DNA of 64,000 bases from Hedera helix. Its lineage: Eukaryota > Streptophyta > Magnoliopsida > Apiales > Araliaceae. The notes below the pieces were generated by a model. The model saw only the letters and a list, made by a program, of their open reading frames with translations. It had not been told where the DNA came from and did not search any database. The position numbers and the translations under genes are program-made. Below are positions 23,898 through 36,377 of the stretch, piece by piece (position 1 is the stretch's first letter; each line of letters opens with the position of its first letter). The stretch lies in assembly GCA_947179155.2 (NCBI GenBank), contig OX359278.1:23980744-24044743 (forward strand), written 5' to 3'.

Positions 23898-26800
23898 ATG
23901 ACTCTTAATCACCTATTTGTTTTCAAATTTAGAGGAAAGAACGAAACGAATAGCGAGTTTCCTCAAATGAAGACTTGTGTGCGTTGTACGCATTGTTCTC
24001 GATGCGAGAGTGATAGGATTAGTTCTTTTGAGACTAACCGATGTATAACGAAGTAATATGACTCTTAATCACCTATTTGTTTGCAAATTTAGAGGAAATA
24101 ACGAAACGAATAGCGAGTTTCCTCAAATGAAGACTTGTGTGCGTTGTACGCATTGTTCTCGATGCGAGAGTGATAGGATTGGTCCTTTTGAGGCTAACCG
24201 ATGTATACCGAAGTAATATGACTCTTAATCACCTATTTGTTTGCAAATTTTGAGAAAAGAACGAAACGAATAGCGAGTTTCCTCTAATAACGACTTGTGT
24301 GCGTTGTACGCATTGTTCTCGATGCGAGAGTGATAGGATTGGTTCTTTTGAGACTAACCGATGTATAACGAAGTAATATGACTCTTAATCACCTATTTGT
24401 TTTCAAATTTCGAGGAAAGAACGAAACGAATAGCGAGTTTCCTCAAATGAAGACTTGTGTGCGTTGTACGCATTGTTCTCGATGCGAGAGTGATAGGATT
24501 GGTTCTTTTGAGACTAACCGATGTATAACGAAGTAATATGACTCTTAATCACCTATTTGTTTTCAAATTTTGAGGAAAGAACGAAACGAATAGCGAGTTT
24601 CCTCAAATGAAGACTTGTGTGCGTTGTACGCATTGTTCTCGATGCGAGAGTGATAGGATTGGTTCTTTTGAGACTAACCGATTTATAACGAAGTAATATG
24701 ACTCTTAATCACCTATTTGTTTTCAAATTTCGAGGAAAAAACGAAACGAATAGCGAGTTTGCTCAAATGAAGACTTGTGTGCGTTGTACGCATTGTTCTC
24801 GATGCGAGAGTGATAGGATTGGTTCTTTTGAAACTAACCGATGTATAACGAAGTAATATGACTCTTAATCACCTATTTGTTTGCAAATTTAGAGGAAATA
24901 ACGAAACGAATAGCGAGTTTCCTCAAATGAAGACTTGTGTGCGTTGTACGCATTGTTCTCAATGCGAGAGTGATAGGATTGGTCCTTTTGAGGCTAACCG
25001 ATGTATAACGAAGTAATATGACTCTTAATCACCTATTTGTTTGCAAATTTTGAGAAAAGAACGAAACGAATAGCGAGTTTCCTCAAATGAAGACTTGTGT
25101 GCGTTGTACGCATTGTTCTCGATGCGAGAGTGATAGGATTGGTTCTTTTGAGACTAACCGATGTATAACGAAGTAATATGACTCTTAATCACCTATTTGT
25201 TTTCAAATATAGAGGAAATAACGAAACGAATAGCGAGTTTCCTCAAATGAAGACTTGTGTGCGTTGTACGCGTTGGTTTCAATGAGAGAGTGATAGGGTT
25301 GCTCCTTTTGAGGCTAACCGATGTATAACGAAGTAATATGACTCTTAATCACCTATTTGATAGCAAAATTTGAGGAAAGAACGAAACGAATAGCGAGTTT
25401 CCTCAAATGAAGACTTGTGTGCGTTGTACGCATTGTTCTCGATGCGAGAGTGATAGAATTGGTTCTTTTGAAACTAACCGATGTATAACGAAGTAATATG
25501 ACTCTTAATCACCTATTTGTTTGCAAATTTAGAGGAAATAACGAAACGAATAGCGAGTTTCCTCAAATGAAGACTTGCGTGCGTTGTACGCATTGTTCTC
25601 AATGCAAGAGTGAGAGGATTGGTTCTTTTGAGACTAACCGATGTATAACGAAGTAATATGACTCTTAATCACCTATTTGTTTTCAAATTTAGAGGAAATA
25701 ACGAAACGAATAGCGAGTTTCCTCAAATGAAGACTTGTGTGCGTTGTACGCATTGGTTTCAATGAGAGAGTGATAGGATTGCTCCTTTTGAGGCTAACCG
25801 ATGTATAACGAAGTAATATGACTCTTAATCACCTATTTGATAGCAAAATTTGAGGAAAGAACGAAACGAATAGCGAGTTTCCTCAAATGAAGACTTGTGT
25901 GCGTTGTACGCATTGTTCTCGATGCGAGAGTGATAGAATTGGTTCTTTTGAAACTAACCGATGTATAACGAAGTAATATGACTCTTAATCACCTATTTGT
26001 TTTCAAATTTGGAGGAAAGAACGAAACGAATAGCGAGTTTGCTCAAATGAAGACTTGTGTGCGTTGTACGCATTGTTCTCGATGCGAGAGGGAGAGGATT
26101 GGTTCTTTTGAAACTAACCGATGTATAACGAAGTAATATGACTCTTAATCACCTATTTGTTTTCAAATTTCGAGGAAAGAACGAAACGAATAGCGAGTTT
26201 CCTCAAATGAAGACTTGTGTGCGTTGTACGCATTGGTTTCAATGAGAGAGTGATAGGATTGCTCCTTTTGAGGCTAACCGATGTATAACGAAGTAATATG
26301 ACTCTTAATCACCTATTTGATAGCAAAATTTGAGGAAAGAACGAAACGAATAGCGAGTTTCCTCAAATGAAGACTTGTGTGCGTTGTACGCATTGTTCTC
26401 GATGAGAGAGTGATAGGATTGCTCCTTTTGAGGCTAACCGATGTATAACGAAGTAATATGACTCTTAATCACCTATTTGTTTGCAAATTTAGAGGAAATA
26501 ACGAAACGAATAGCGCGTTTCCTCAAATGAAGACTTGTGTGCGTTGTACGCATTGTTCTCAATGCAAGAGTGAGAGGATTGGTTCTTTTGAGACTAACCG
26601 ATGTATAACGAAGTAATATGACTCTTAATCACCTATTTGTTTTCAAATTTCGAGGAAAGAACGAAACGAATAGCGACTTTCCTCAAATGAAGACTTGTGT
26701 GCGTTGTACGCATTGTTCTCAATGCGAGAGTGAGAGGATTAGTTCTTTTGAGACTAACCGATGTATAACGAAGTAATATTACTCTTAATCACCTATTTGT

Positions 26801-27097
26801 TTGCAAATTTAGAGGAAATAACGAAACGAATAGCGAGTTTCCTCAAATGAAGAATTGTGTGCGTTGTACGCATTGTTCTCGATGCGAGAGTGATAGGATT
26901 GGTCCTTTTGAGGCTAACCGATGTATACCGAAGTAATATGACTCTTAATGACCTATTTGTTTGCAAATTTTGAGAAAAGAACGAAACGAATAGCGAGTTT
27001 CCTCAAATGAAGACTTGTGTGCGTTGTACGCATTGTTCTCGATGCGAGAGTGATAGGATTGGTTCTTTTGAGACTAACCGATGTATAACGAAGTAAT
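23898..27097. repeat. Mixed monomers without clear HOR
   Basis: Twenty monomers of standard zone B types appear without tandem order. Local resemblances are visible: 24538-25177 follows the order seen at 15738-16377 (ATTTATAAC monomer, GCTCAAATG-GAAAC, CTCAATG-GGTCC, then GAGAAAAG), and 26778-27097 carries ATATTACTC with GAAGAATTG, shared with 36858. Private variants include CCTCTAATAACG (24282), GCGTTGGTTTC (25271) and GGTTCTTCTGAG (23861). The monomer at 26298 is a hybrid, with GTTCTCGATG joined directly to AGAGAGTG and GCTCC. Confidence 0.8.
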
Positions 27098-30000
27098 ATG
27101 ACTCTTAATCACCTATTTGTTTTCAAATTTCGAGGAAAGAACGAAACGAATAGCGAGTTTCCTCAAATGAAGACTTGTGTGCGTTGTACGCATTGTTCTC
27201 GATGCGAGAGTGATAGGATCGGTTCTTTTGAGACTAACCGATGTATAACGAAGTAATATGACTCTTAATCACCTATTTGTTTGCAAATTTTGAGAAAAGA
27301 ACGAAACGAATAGCGAGTTTCCTCAAATGAAGACTTGTGTGCGTTGTACGCATTGGTTTCAATGAGAGAGTGATAGGATTGGTCCTTTTGAGGCTAACCG
27401 ATGTATAACGCAGTAATATGACTCTTAATCACCTATTTGTTTTCAAATATAGAGGAAATAACGAAACGAATAGCGAGTTTCCTCAAATGAAGACTTGTGT
27501 GCGTTGTACGCATTGTTCTCGATGCGAGAGTGATAGGATTGGTTCTTTTGAGACTAACCGATGTATAAAGAAGTAATATGACTCTTAATCACCTATTTGT
27601 TTTCAAATTTCGAGGAAAGAACGAAACGAATAGCGAGTTTCCTCAAATGAAGACTTGTGTGCGTTGTACGCATTGTTCTCAATGCGAGAGTGAGAGGATT
27701 GGTTCTTTTGAGACTAACCGATGTATAACGAAGTAATATGACTCTTAATCACCTATTTGTTTTCAAATTTAGAGGAAATAACGAAACGAATAGCGAGTTT
27801 CCTCAAATGAAGACTTGTGTGCGTTGTACGCTTTGGTTTCAATGAGAGAGTGATAGGGTTGCTCCTTTTGAGGCTAACCGATGTATAACGAAGTAATATG
27901 ACTCTTAATCACCTATTTGATAGCAAAATTTGAGGAAAGAACGAAACGAATAGCGAGTTTCCTCAAATGAAGACTTGTGTGCGTTGTACGCATTGTTCTC
28001 GATGCGAGAGTGATAGAATTGGTTCTTTTGAAACTAACCGATGTATAACGAAGTAATATGACTCTTAATCACCTATTTGTTTGCAAATTTAGAGGAAATA
28101 ACGAAACGAATAGCGAGTTTCCTCAAATGAAGACTTGCGTGCGTTGTACGCATTGTTCTCAATGCAAGAGTGAGAGGATTGGTTCTTTTGAGACTAACCG
28201 ATGTATAACGAAGTAATATGACTCTTAATCACCTATTTGTTTTCAAATTTAGAGGAAATAACGAAACGAATAGCGAGTTTCCTCAAATGAAGACTTGTGT
28301 GCGTTGTACGCATTGTTCTCGATGCGAGAGTGATAGGATTGGTTCTTTTGAGACTAACCGATGTATAACGAAGTAATATGACTCTTAATCACCTATTTGT
28401 TTTCAAATTTTGAGGAAAGAACGAAACGAATAGCGAGTTTCCTCAAATGAAGACTTGTGTGCGTTGTACGCATTGTTCTCGATGCGAGAGTGATAGGATT
28501 GGTTCTTTTGAGACTAACCGATGTATAACGAAGTAATATGACTCTTAATCACCTATTTGTTTTCAAATTTCGAGGAAAGAACGAAACGAATAGCGAGTTT
28601 GCTCAAATGAAGACTTGTGTGCGTTGTACGCATTGTTCTCGATGCGAGAGTGAGAGGATTGGTTCTTTTGAAACTAACCGATGTATAACGAAGTAATATG
28701 ACTCTTAATCACCTATTTGTTTTCAAATTTCGAGGAAAGAACGAAACGAATAGCGAGTTTCCTCAAATGAAGACTTGTGTGCGTTGTACGCATTGTTCTC
28801 GATGCGAGAGTGATAGGATCGGTTCTTTTGAGACTAACCGATGTATAACGAAGTAATATGACTCTTAATCACCTATTTGTTTGCAAATTTTGAGAAAAGA
28901 ACGAAACGAATAGCGAGTTTCCTCAAATGAAGACTTGTGTGCGTTGTACGCATTGGTTTCAATGAGAGAGTGATAGGATTGGTCCTTTTGAGGCTAACCG
29001 ATGTATAACGAAGTAATATGACTCTTAATCACCTATTTGTTTTCAAATATAGAGGAAATAACGAAACGAATAGCGAGTTTCCTCAAATGAAGACTTGTGT
29101 GCGTTGTACGCATTGTTCTCGATGCGAGAGTGATAGGATTGGTTCTTTTGAGACTAACCGATGTATAAAGAAGTAATATGACTCTTAATCACCTATTTGT
29201 TTTCAAATTTCGAGGAAAGAACGAAACGAATAGCGAGTTTCCTCAAATGAAGACTTGTGTGCGTTGTACGCATTGTTCTCAATGCGAGAGTGAGAGGATT
29301 GGTTCTTTTGAGACTAACCGATGTATAACGAAGTAATATGACTCTTAATCACCTATTTGTTTTCAAATTTAGAGGAAATAACGAAACGAATAGCGAGTTT
29401 CCTCAAATGAAGACTTGTGTGCGTTGTACGCTTTGGTTTCAATGAGAGAGTGATAGGGTTGCTCCTTTTGAGGCTAACCGATGTATAACGAAGTAATATG
29501 ACTCTTAATCACCTATTTGATAGCAAAATTTGAGGAAAGAACGAAACGAATAGCGAGTTTCCTCAAATGAAGACTTGTGTGCGTTGTACGCATTGTTCTC
29601 GATGCGAGAGTGATAGAATTGGTTCTTTTGAAACTAACCGATGTATAACGAAGTAATATGACTCTTAATCACCTATTTGTTTGCAAATTTAGAGGAAATA
29701 ACGAAACGAATAGCGAGTTTCCTCAAATGAAGACTTGCGTGCGTTGTACGCATTGTTCTCAATGCAAAAGTGAGAGGATTGGTTCTTTTGAGACTAACCG
29801 ATGTATAACGAAGTAATATGACTCTTAATCACCTATTTGTTTTCAAATTTAGAGGAAATAACGAAACGAATAGCGAGTTTCCTCAAATGAAGACTTGTGT
29901 GCGTTGTACGCATTGTTCTCGATGCGAGAGTGATAGGATTGGTTCTTTTGAGACTAACCGATGTATAACGAAGTAATATGACTCTTAATCACCTATTTGT

Positions 30001-30297
30001 TTTCAAATTTTGAGGAAAGAACGAAACGAATAGCGAGTTTCCTCAAATGAAGACTTGTGTGCGTTGTACGCATTGTTCTCGATGCGAGAGTGATAGGATT
30101 GGTTCTTTTGAGACTAACCGATGTATAACGAAGTAATATGACTCTTAATCACCTATTTGTTTTCAAATTTCGAGGAAAGAACGAAACGAATAGCGAGTTT
30201 GCTCAAATGAAGACTTGTGTGCGTTGTACGCATTGTTCTCGATGCGAGAGTGAGAGGATTGGTTCTTTTGAAACTAACCGATGTATAACGAAGTAAT
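27098..30297. repeat. 10-monomer HOR, two tandem copies of 1600 bp
   Basis: Copies are 27098-28697 and 28698-30297. Shared marks in order are GGATCGG (27217/28817), CAAATATAG, ATAAAG, ACGCTTTGG (27829/29429), GAATTGG with GAAAC, ACTTGCGTG (28133/29733), then three CGATGCGAG monomers ending in GCTCAAATG-GAGAGG. The two copies look almost identical; I noticed only CAGTAAT against AAGTAAT (27411/29011) and CAAGAG against CAAAAG (28168/29768). Confidence 0.92.
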
Positions 30298-30457
30298 ATG
30301 ACTCTTAATCACCTATTTGTTTTCAAATTTCGAGGAAAGAACGAAACGAATAGCGAGTTTCCTCAAATGAAGACTTGTGTGCGTTGTACGCATTGGTTTC
30401 AATGAGAGAGTGATAGGATTGCTCCTTTTGAGGCTAACCGATGTATAACGAAGTAAT

Positions 30458-31737
30458 ATGACTCTTAATCACCTATTTGATAGCAAAATTTTAGGAAAGA
30501 ACGAAACGAATAGCGAGTTTCCTCAAATGAAGACTTGTGTGCGTTGTACGCATTGTTCTCGATGCGAGAGTGATAGGATTGGTTCTTTTGAAACTAACCG
30601 ATGTATAACGAAGTAATATGACTCTTAATCACCTATTTGTTTGCAAATTTAGAGGAAATAACGAAACGAATAGCGAGTTTCCTCAAATGAAGACTTGTGT
30701 GCGTTGTACGCATTGTTCACAATGCAAGAGTGAGAGGATTGGTTCTTTTGAGACTAACCGATGTATAACGAAGTAATATGACTCTTAATCACCTATTTGT
30801 TTTCAAATTTAAAGGAAAGAACGAAACGAATAGCGAGTTTCCTCAAATGAAGACTTGTGTGCGTTGTACGCATTGTTCTCCATGCGAGAGTGAGAGGATT
30901 AGTTCTTTTGAGACTAACCGATGTATAACGAAGTAATATGACTCTTAATCACCTATTTGTTTGCAAATTTAGAGGAAATAACGAAACGAATAGCGAGTTT
31001 CCTCAAATGAAGACTTGTGTGCGTTGTACGCATTGTTCTCGATGCGAGAGTGATAGGATTGGTCCTTTTGAGGCTAACCGATGTATACCGAAGTAATATG
31101 ACTCTTAATCACCTATTTGTTTGCAAATTTTGAGAAAAGAACGAAACGAATAGCGAGTTTCCTCAAATGAAGACTTGTGTGCGTTGTACGCATTGTTCTC
31201 GATGCGAGAGTGATAGGATTGGTTCTTTTGAGACTAACCGATGTATAACGAAGTAATATGACTCTTAATCACCTATTTGTTTTCAAATTTCGAGGAAAGA
31301 ACGAAACGAATAGCGACTTTCCTCAAATGAAGACTTGTGTGCGTTGTACGCATTGTTCTCGATGCGAGAGTGATAGGATCGGTTCTTTTGAGACTAACCG
31401 ATGTATAACGAAGTAATATGACTCTTAATCATATATTTGTTTTCAAATTTCGAGGAAAGAACGAAACGAATAGCGAGTTTCCTCAAATGAAGACTTGTGT
31501 GCGTTGTACGCATTGGTTTCAATGAGAGAGTGATAGGATTGGTCCTTTTGAGGCTAACCGATGTATAACGCAGTAATATGACTCTTAATCACCTATTTGT
31601 TTGCAAATTTTGAGAAAAGAACGAAACGAATAGCGAGTTTCCTCGAATGAAGACTTGTGTGCGTTGTACGCATTGTTCTCGATGCGAGAGTGATAGGATT
31701 GGTTCTTTTGAGACTAACCGATGTATAAAGAAGTAAT
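30458..31737. repeat. Core block copy 1, partial (eight monomers)
   Basis: This is the first occurrence of the order later repeated as an 11-monomer core: GATAGC-GAAAC, CTCAATGCAAG, CTCAATG-ATTAGTTC, CGATGCGAG-GGTCC-ATACC, GAGAAAAG, GGATCGG, CATATATTTG-CGCAG, then GAGAAAAG. It matches 34138-35417 at 3680 bp, including the shared GTTCACAATGCAAG (30717/34397). Private variants are ATTTTAGG (30488), AAATTTAAAGG (30805) and CTCGAATG (31643). The monomers at 31738 and 31898 (with ACGCTTTGG) that follow recur at 32538 and 32698. Confidence 0.82.
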
Positions 31738-32057
31738 ATGACTCTTAATCACCTATTTGTTTTCAAATTTCGAGGAAAGAACGAAACGAATAGCGAGTTT
31801 CCTCAAATGAAGACTTGTGTGCGTTGTACGCATTGTTCTCAATGCGAGAGTGAGAGGATTAGTTCTTTTGAGACTAACCGATGTATAACGAAGTAATATG
31901 ACTCTTAATCACCTATTTGTTTTCAAATTTAGAGGAAATAACGAAACGAATAGCGAGTTTCCTCAAATGAAGACTTGTGTGCGTTGTACGCTTTGGTTTC
32001 AATGAGAGAGTGATAGGGTTGCTCCTTTTGAGGCTAACCGATGTATAACGAAGTAAT

Positions 32058-33337
32058 ATGACTCTTAATCACCTATTTGATAGCAAAATTTGAGGAAAGA
32101 ACGAAACGAATAGCGAGTTTCCTCAAATGAAGACTTGTGTGCGTTGTACGCATTGTTCTCGATGCGAGAGTGATAGGATCGGTTCTTTTGAGACTAACCG
32201 ATGTATAACGAAGTAATATGACTCTTAATCACCTATTTGTTTGCAAATTTTGAGAAAAGAACGAAACGAATAGCGAGTTTCCTCAAATGAAGACTTGTGT
32301 GCGTTGTACGCATTGGTTTCAATGAGAGAGTGATGGGATTGGTCCTTTTGAGGCTAACCGATGTATAACGCAGTAATATGACTCTTAATCACCTATTTGT
32401 TTTCAAATAAAGAGGAAATAACGAAACGAATAGCGAGTTTCCTCAAATGAAGAGTTGTGTGCGTTGTACGCATTGTTCTCGATGCGAGAGTGATAGGATT
32501 GGTTCTTTTGAGACTAACCGATGTATAAAGAAGTAATATGACTCTTAATCACCTATTTGTTTTCAAATTTCGAGGAAAGAACGAAACGAATAGCGAGTTT
32601 CCTCAAATGAAGACTTGTGTGCGTTGTACGCATTGTTCTCAATGCGAGAGTGAGAGGATTAGTTCTTTTGAGACTAACCGATGTATAACGAAGTAATATG
32701 ACTCTTAATCACCTATTTGTTTTCAAATTTAGAGGAAATAACGAAACGAATAGCGAGTTTCCTCAAATGAAGACTTGTGTGCGTTGTACGCTTTGGTTTC
32801 AATGAGAGAGTGATAGGGTTGCTCCTTTTGAGGCTAACCGATGTATAACGAAGTAATATGACTCTTAATCACCTATTTGATAGCAAAATTTGAGGAAAGA
32901 ACGAAACGAATAGCGAGTTTCCTCAAATGAAGACTTGTGTGCGTTGTACGCATTGTTCTCGATGCGAGAGTGATAGAATTGGTTCTTTTGAAACTAACCG
33001 ATGTATAACGAAGTAATATGACTCTTAATCACCTATTTGTTTGCAAATTTAGAGGAAATAACGAAACGAATAGCGAGTTTCCTCAAATGAAGACTTGCGT
33101 GCGTTGTACGCATTGTTCTCAATGCAAAAGTGAGAGGATTGGTTCTTTTGAGACTAACCGATGTATAACGAAGTAATATGACTCTTAATCACCTATTTGT
33201 TTTCAAATTTAGAGGAAATAACGAAACGAATAGCGAGTTTCCTCAAATGAAGACTTGTGTGCGTTGTACGCATTGTTCTCGATGCGAGAGTGATAGGATT
33301 GGTTCTTTTGAGACTAACTGATGTATAACGAAGTAAT
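32058..33337. repeat. Partial third copy of the 10-mer HOR
   Basis: Eight monomers follow the order of the 10-mer at 27098, at an offset of 4960 bp, with ACGCTTTGG at 32789, ACTTGCGTG at 33093 and CAAAAG (shared with the second copy). Its first monomer differs: a GATAGCAAAATTTG left half joined to the GGATCGG right half, the kind of hybrid expected at an exchange point. Private variants are GTGATGGGATT (32329), CAAATAAAGAGG (32405) and AAGAGTTGTG (32450). Confidence 0.8.
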
Positions 33338-34137
33338 ATGACTCTTAATCACCTATTTGATAGCAAAATTTGAGGAAAGAACGAAACGAATAGCGAGTTT
33401 CCTCAAATGAAGACTTGTGTGCGTTGTACGCATTGTTCTCGATGTGAGAGTGATAGGATTGGTTCTTTTGAGGCTAACCGATGTATACCGAAGTAATATG
33501 ACTCTTAATCACCTATTTGTTTGCAAATTTTGAGAAAAGAACGAAACGAATAGCGAGTTTCCTCAAATGAAGACTTGTGTGCGTTGTACGCATTGTTCTC
33601 GATGCGAGAGTGATAGGATTGGTTCTTTTGAGACTAACCGATGTATAACGAAGTAATATGACTCTTAATCACCTATTTGTTTTCAAATTTTGAGGAAAGA
33701 ACGAAACGAATAGCGAGTTTCCTCAAATGAAGACTTGTGTGCGTTGTACGCATTGTTCTCGATGCGAGAGTGATAGGATTGGTTCTTTTGAGACTAACCG
33801 ATGTATAACGAAGTAATATGACTCTTAATCACCTATTTGTTTTCAAATTTCGAGGAAAGAACGAAACGAATAGCGAGTTTCCTCAAATGAAGACTTGTGT
33901 GCGTTGTGCGCATTGTTTTCGATGTGAGAGTGAGAGGATTGGTTCTTTTGAAACTAACCGATGTATAACGAAGTAATATGACTCTTAATCACCTATTTGT
34001 TTTCAAATTTAGAGGAAATAACGAAACGAATAGCGAGTTTCCTCAAATGAAGACTTGTGTGCGTTGTACGCATTGGTTTCAATGAGAGAGTGATAGGATT
34101 GCTCCTTTTGAGGCTAACCGATGTATAACGAAGTAAT
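33338..34137. repeat. Five-monomer linker
   Basis: These are standard zone B monomers (GATAGC-GATGTGAG, GAGAAAAG, CGATGCGAG, a private variant, GGTTTC) between the partial 10-mer and core copy 2. The monomer at 33818 is unusual, with GTTGTGCGCATTG in place of GTTGTACGCATTG and GTTTTCGATGTGAG in the right patch, changing two of the conserved inverted repeats. Confidence 0.75.
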
Positions 34138-35737
34138 ATGACTCTTAATCACCTATTTGATAGCAAAATTTGAGGAAAGAACGAAACGAATAGCGAGTTT
34201 CCTCAAATGAAGACTTGTGTGCGTTGTACGCATTGTTCTCGATGCGAGAGTGATAGGATTGGTTCTTTTGAAACTAACCGATGTATAACGAAGTAATATG
34301 ACTCTTAATCACCTATTTATTTGCAAATTTAGAGGAAATAACGAAACGAATAGCGAGTTTCCTCAAATGAAGACTTGTGTGCGTTGTACGCATTGTTCAC
34401 AATGCAAGAGTGAGAGGATTGGTTCTTTTGAGACTAACCGATGTATAACGAAGTAATATGACTCTTAATCACCTATTTGTTTTCAAATTTAGAGGAAAGA
34501 ACGAAACGAATAGCGAGTTTCCTCAAATGAAGACTTGTGTGCGTTGTACGCATTGTTCTCAATGCGAGAGTGAGAGGATTAGTTCTTTTGAGACTAACCG
34601 ATGTATAACGAAGTAATATGACTCTTAATCACCTATTTGTTTGCAAATTTAGAGGAAATAACGAAACGAATAGCGAGTTTCCTCAAATGAAGACTTGTGT
34701 GCGTTGTACGCATTGTTCTCGATGCGAGAGTGATAAGATTGGTCCTTTTGAGGCTAACCGATGTATACCGAAGTAATATGACTCTTAATCACCTATTTGT
34801 TTGCAAATTTTGAGAAAAGAACGAAACGAATAGCGAGTTTCCTCAAATGAAGACTTGTGTGCGTTGTACGCATTGTTCTCGATGCGAGAGTGATAGGATT
34901 GGTTCTTTTGAGACTAACCGATGTATAACGAAGTAATATGACTCTTAATCACCTATTTGTTTTCAAATTTCGAGGAAAGAACGAAACGAATAGCGACTTT
35001 CCTCAAATGAAGACTTGTGTGCGTTGTACGCATTGTTCTCGATGCGAGAGTGATAGGATCGGTTCTTTTGAGACTAACCGATGTATAACGAAGTAATATG
35101 ACTCTTAATCATATATTTGTTTTCAAATTTCGAGGAAAGAACGAAACGAATAGCGAGTTTCCTCAAATGAAGACTTGTGTGCGTTGTACGCATTGGTTTC
35201 AATGAGAGAGTGATAGGATTGGTCCTTTTGAGGCTAACCGATGTATAACGCAGTAATATGACTCTTAATCACCTATTTGTTTGCAAATTTTGAGAAAAGA
35301 ACGAAACGAATAGCGAGTTTCCTCAAATGAAGACTTGTGTGCGTTGTACGCATTGTTCTCGATGCGAGAGTGATAGGATTGGTTCTTTTGAGACTAACCG
35401 ATGTATAACGAAGTAATATGACTCTTAATCACCTATATGTTTTCAAATTTCGAGGAAAGAACGAAACGAATAGCGAGTTTCCTCAAATGAAGACTTGTGT
35501 GCGTTGTACGCATTGGTTTCAATGAGAGAGTGATAGGATTGGTCCTTTTGAGGCTAACCGATGTATAACGAAGTAATATGACTCTTAATCACCTATTTGT
35601 TTGCAAATTTTGAGAAAAGAACGAAACGAATAGCGAGTTTCCTCAAATGAAGACTTGTGTGCGTTGTACGCATTGTTCTCGATGCGAGAGTGATAGGATT
35701 GGTTCTTTTGAGACTAACCGATGTATAACGAAGTAAT
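34138..35737. repeat. Core block copy 2 (ten monomers)
   Basis: This runs through the same order as 30458 and continues with the CCTATATG monomer (35418) and a GAGAAAAG monomer (35578), like the five later copies. It lacks the ATATTACTC and TAATGACC marks of those later copies, which places it as an earlier branch. It carries the private CCTATTTATTTG (34313). Confidence 0.82.
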
Positions 35738-36377
35738 ATGACTCTTAATCACCTATTTGTTTTCAAATTTTGAGGAAAGAACGAAACGAATAGCGAGTTT
35801 CCTCAAATAAAGACTTGTGTGCGTTGTACGCATTGTTCTCGATGCGAGAGTGATAGGATTGGTCCTTTTGAGGCTAACCGATGTATACCGAAGTAATATG
35901 ACTCTTAATCACCTATTTGTTTTCAAATATAGAGGAAATAACGAAACGAATAGCGAGTTTCCTCAAATGAAGACTTGTGTGCGTTGTACGCATTGTTCTC
36001 GATGCGAGAGTGATAGGATTGGTTCTTTTGAGACTAACCGATGTATAAAGAAGTAATATGACTCTTAATCACCTATTTGTTTTCAAATTTCGAGGAAAGA
36101 ACGAAACGAATAGCGAGTTTCCTCAAATGAAGACTTGTGTGCGTTGTACGCATTGTTCTCAATGCGAGAGTGAGAGGATTAGTTCTTTTGAGACTAACCG
36201 ATGTATAACGAAGTAATATGACTCTTAATCACCTATTTGTTTTCAAATTTAGAGGAAATAACGAAACGAATAGCGAGTTTCCTCAAATGAAGACTTGTGT
36301 GCGTTGTACGCTTTGGTTTCAATGAGAGAGTGATAGGGTTGCTCCTTTTGAGGCTAACCGATGTATAACGAAGTAAT
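35738..36377. repeat. Four-monomer linker before the 32-mer HOR
   Basis: The order is a CCTCAAATAAAG monomer with GGTCC-ATACC, a CAAATATAG-ATAAAG monomer, a CTCAATG-ATTAGTTC monomer and a GGTTTC monomer with ACGCTTTGG and AGGGTT. Nearly the same order recurs at 50458-51097 and 60219-60858, just before another GATAGC-GAAAC monomer. Confidence 0.75.
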
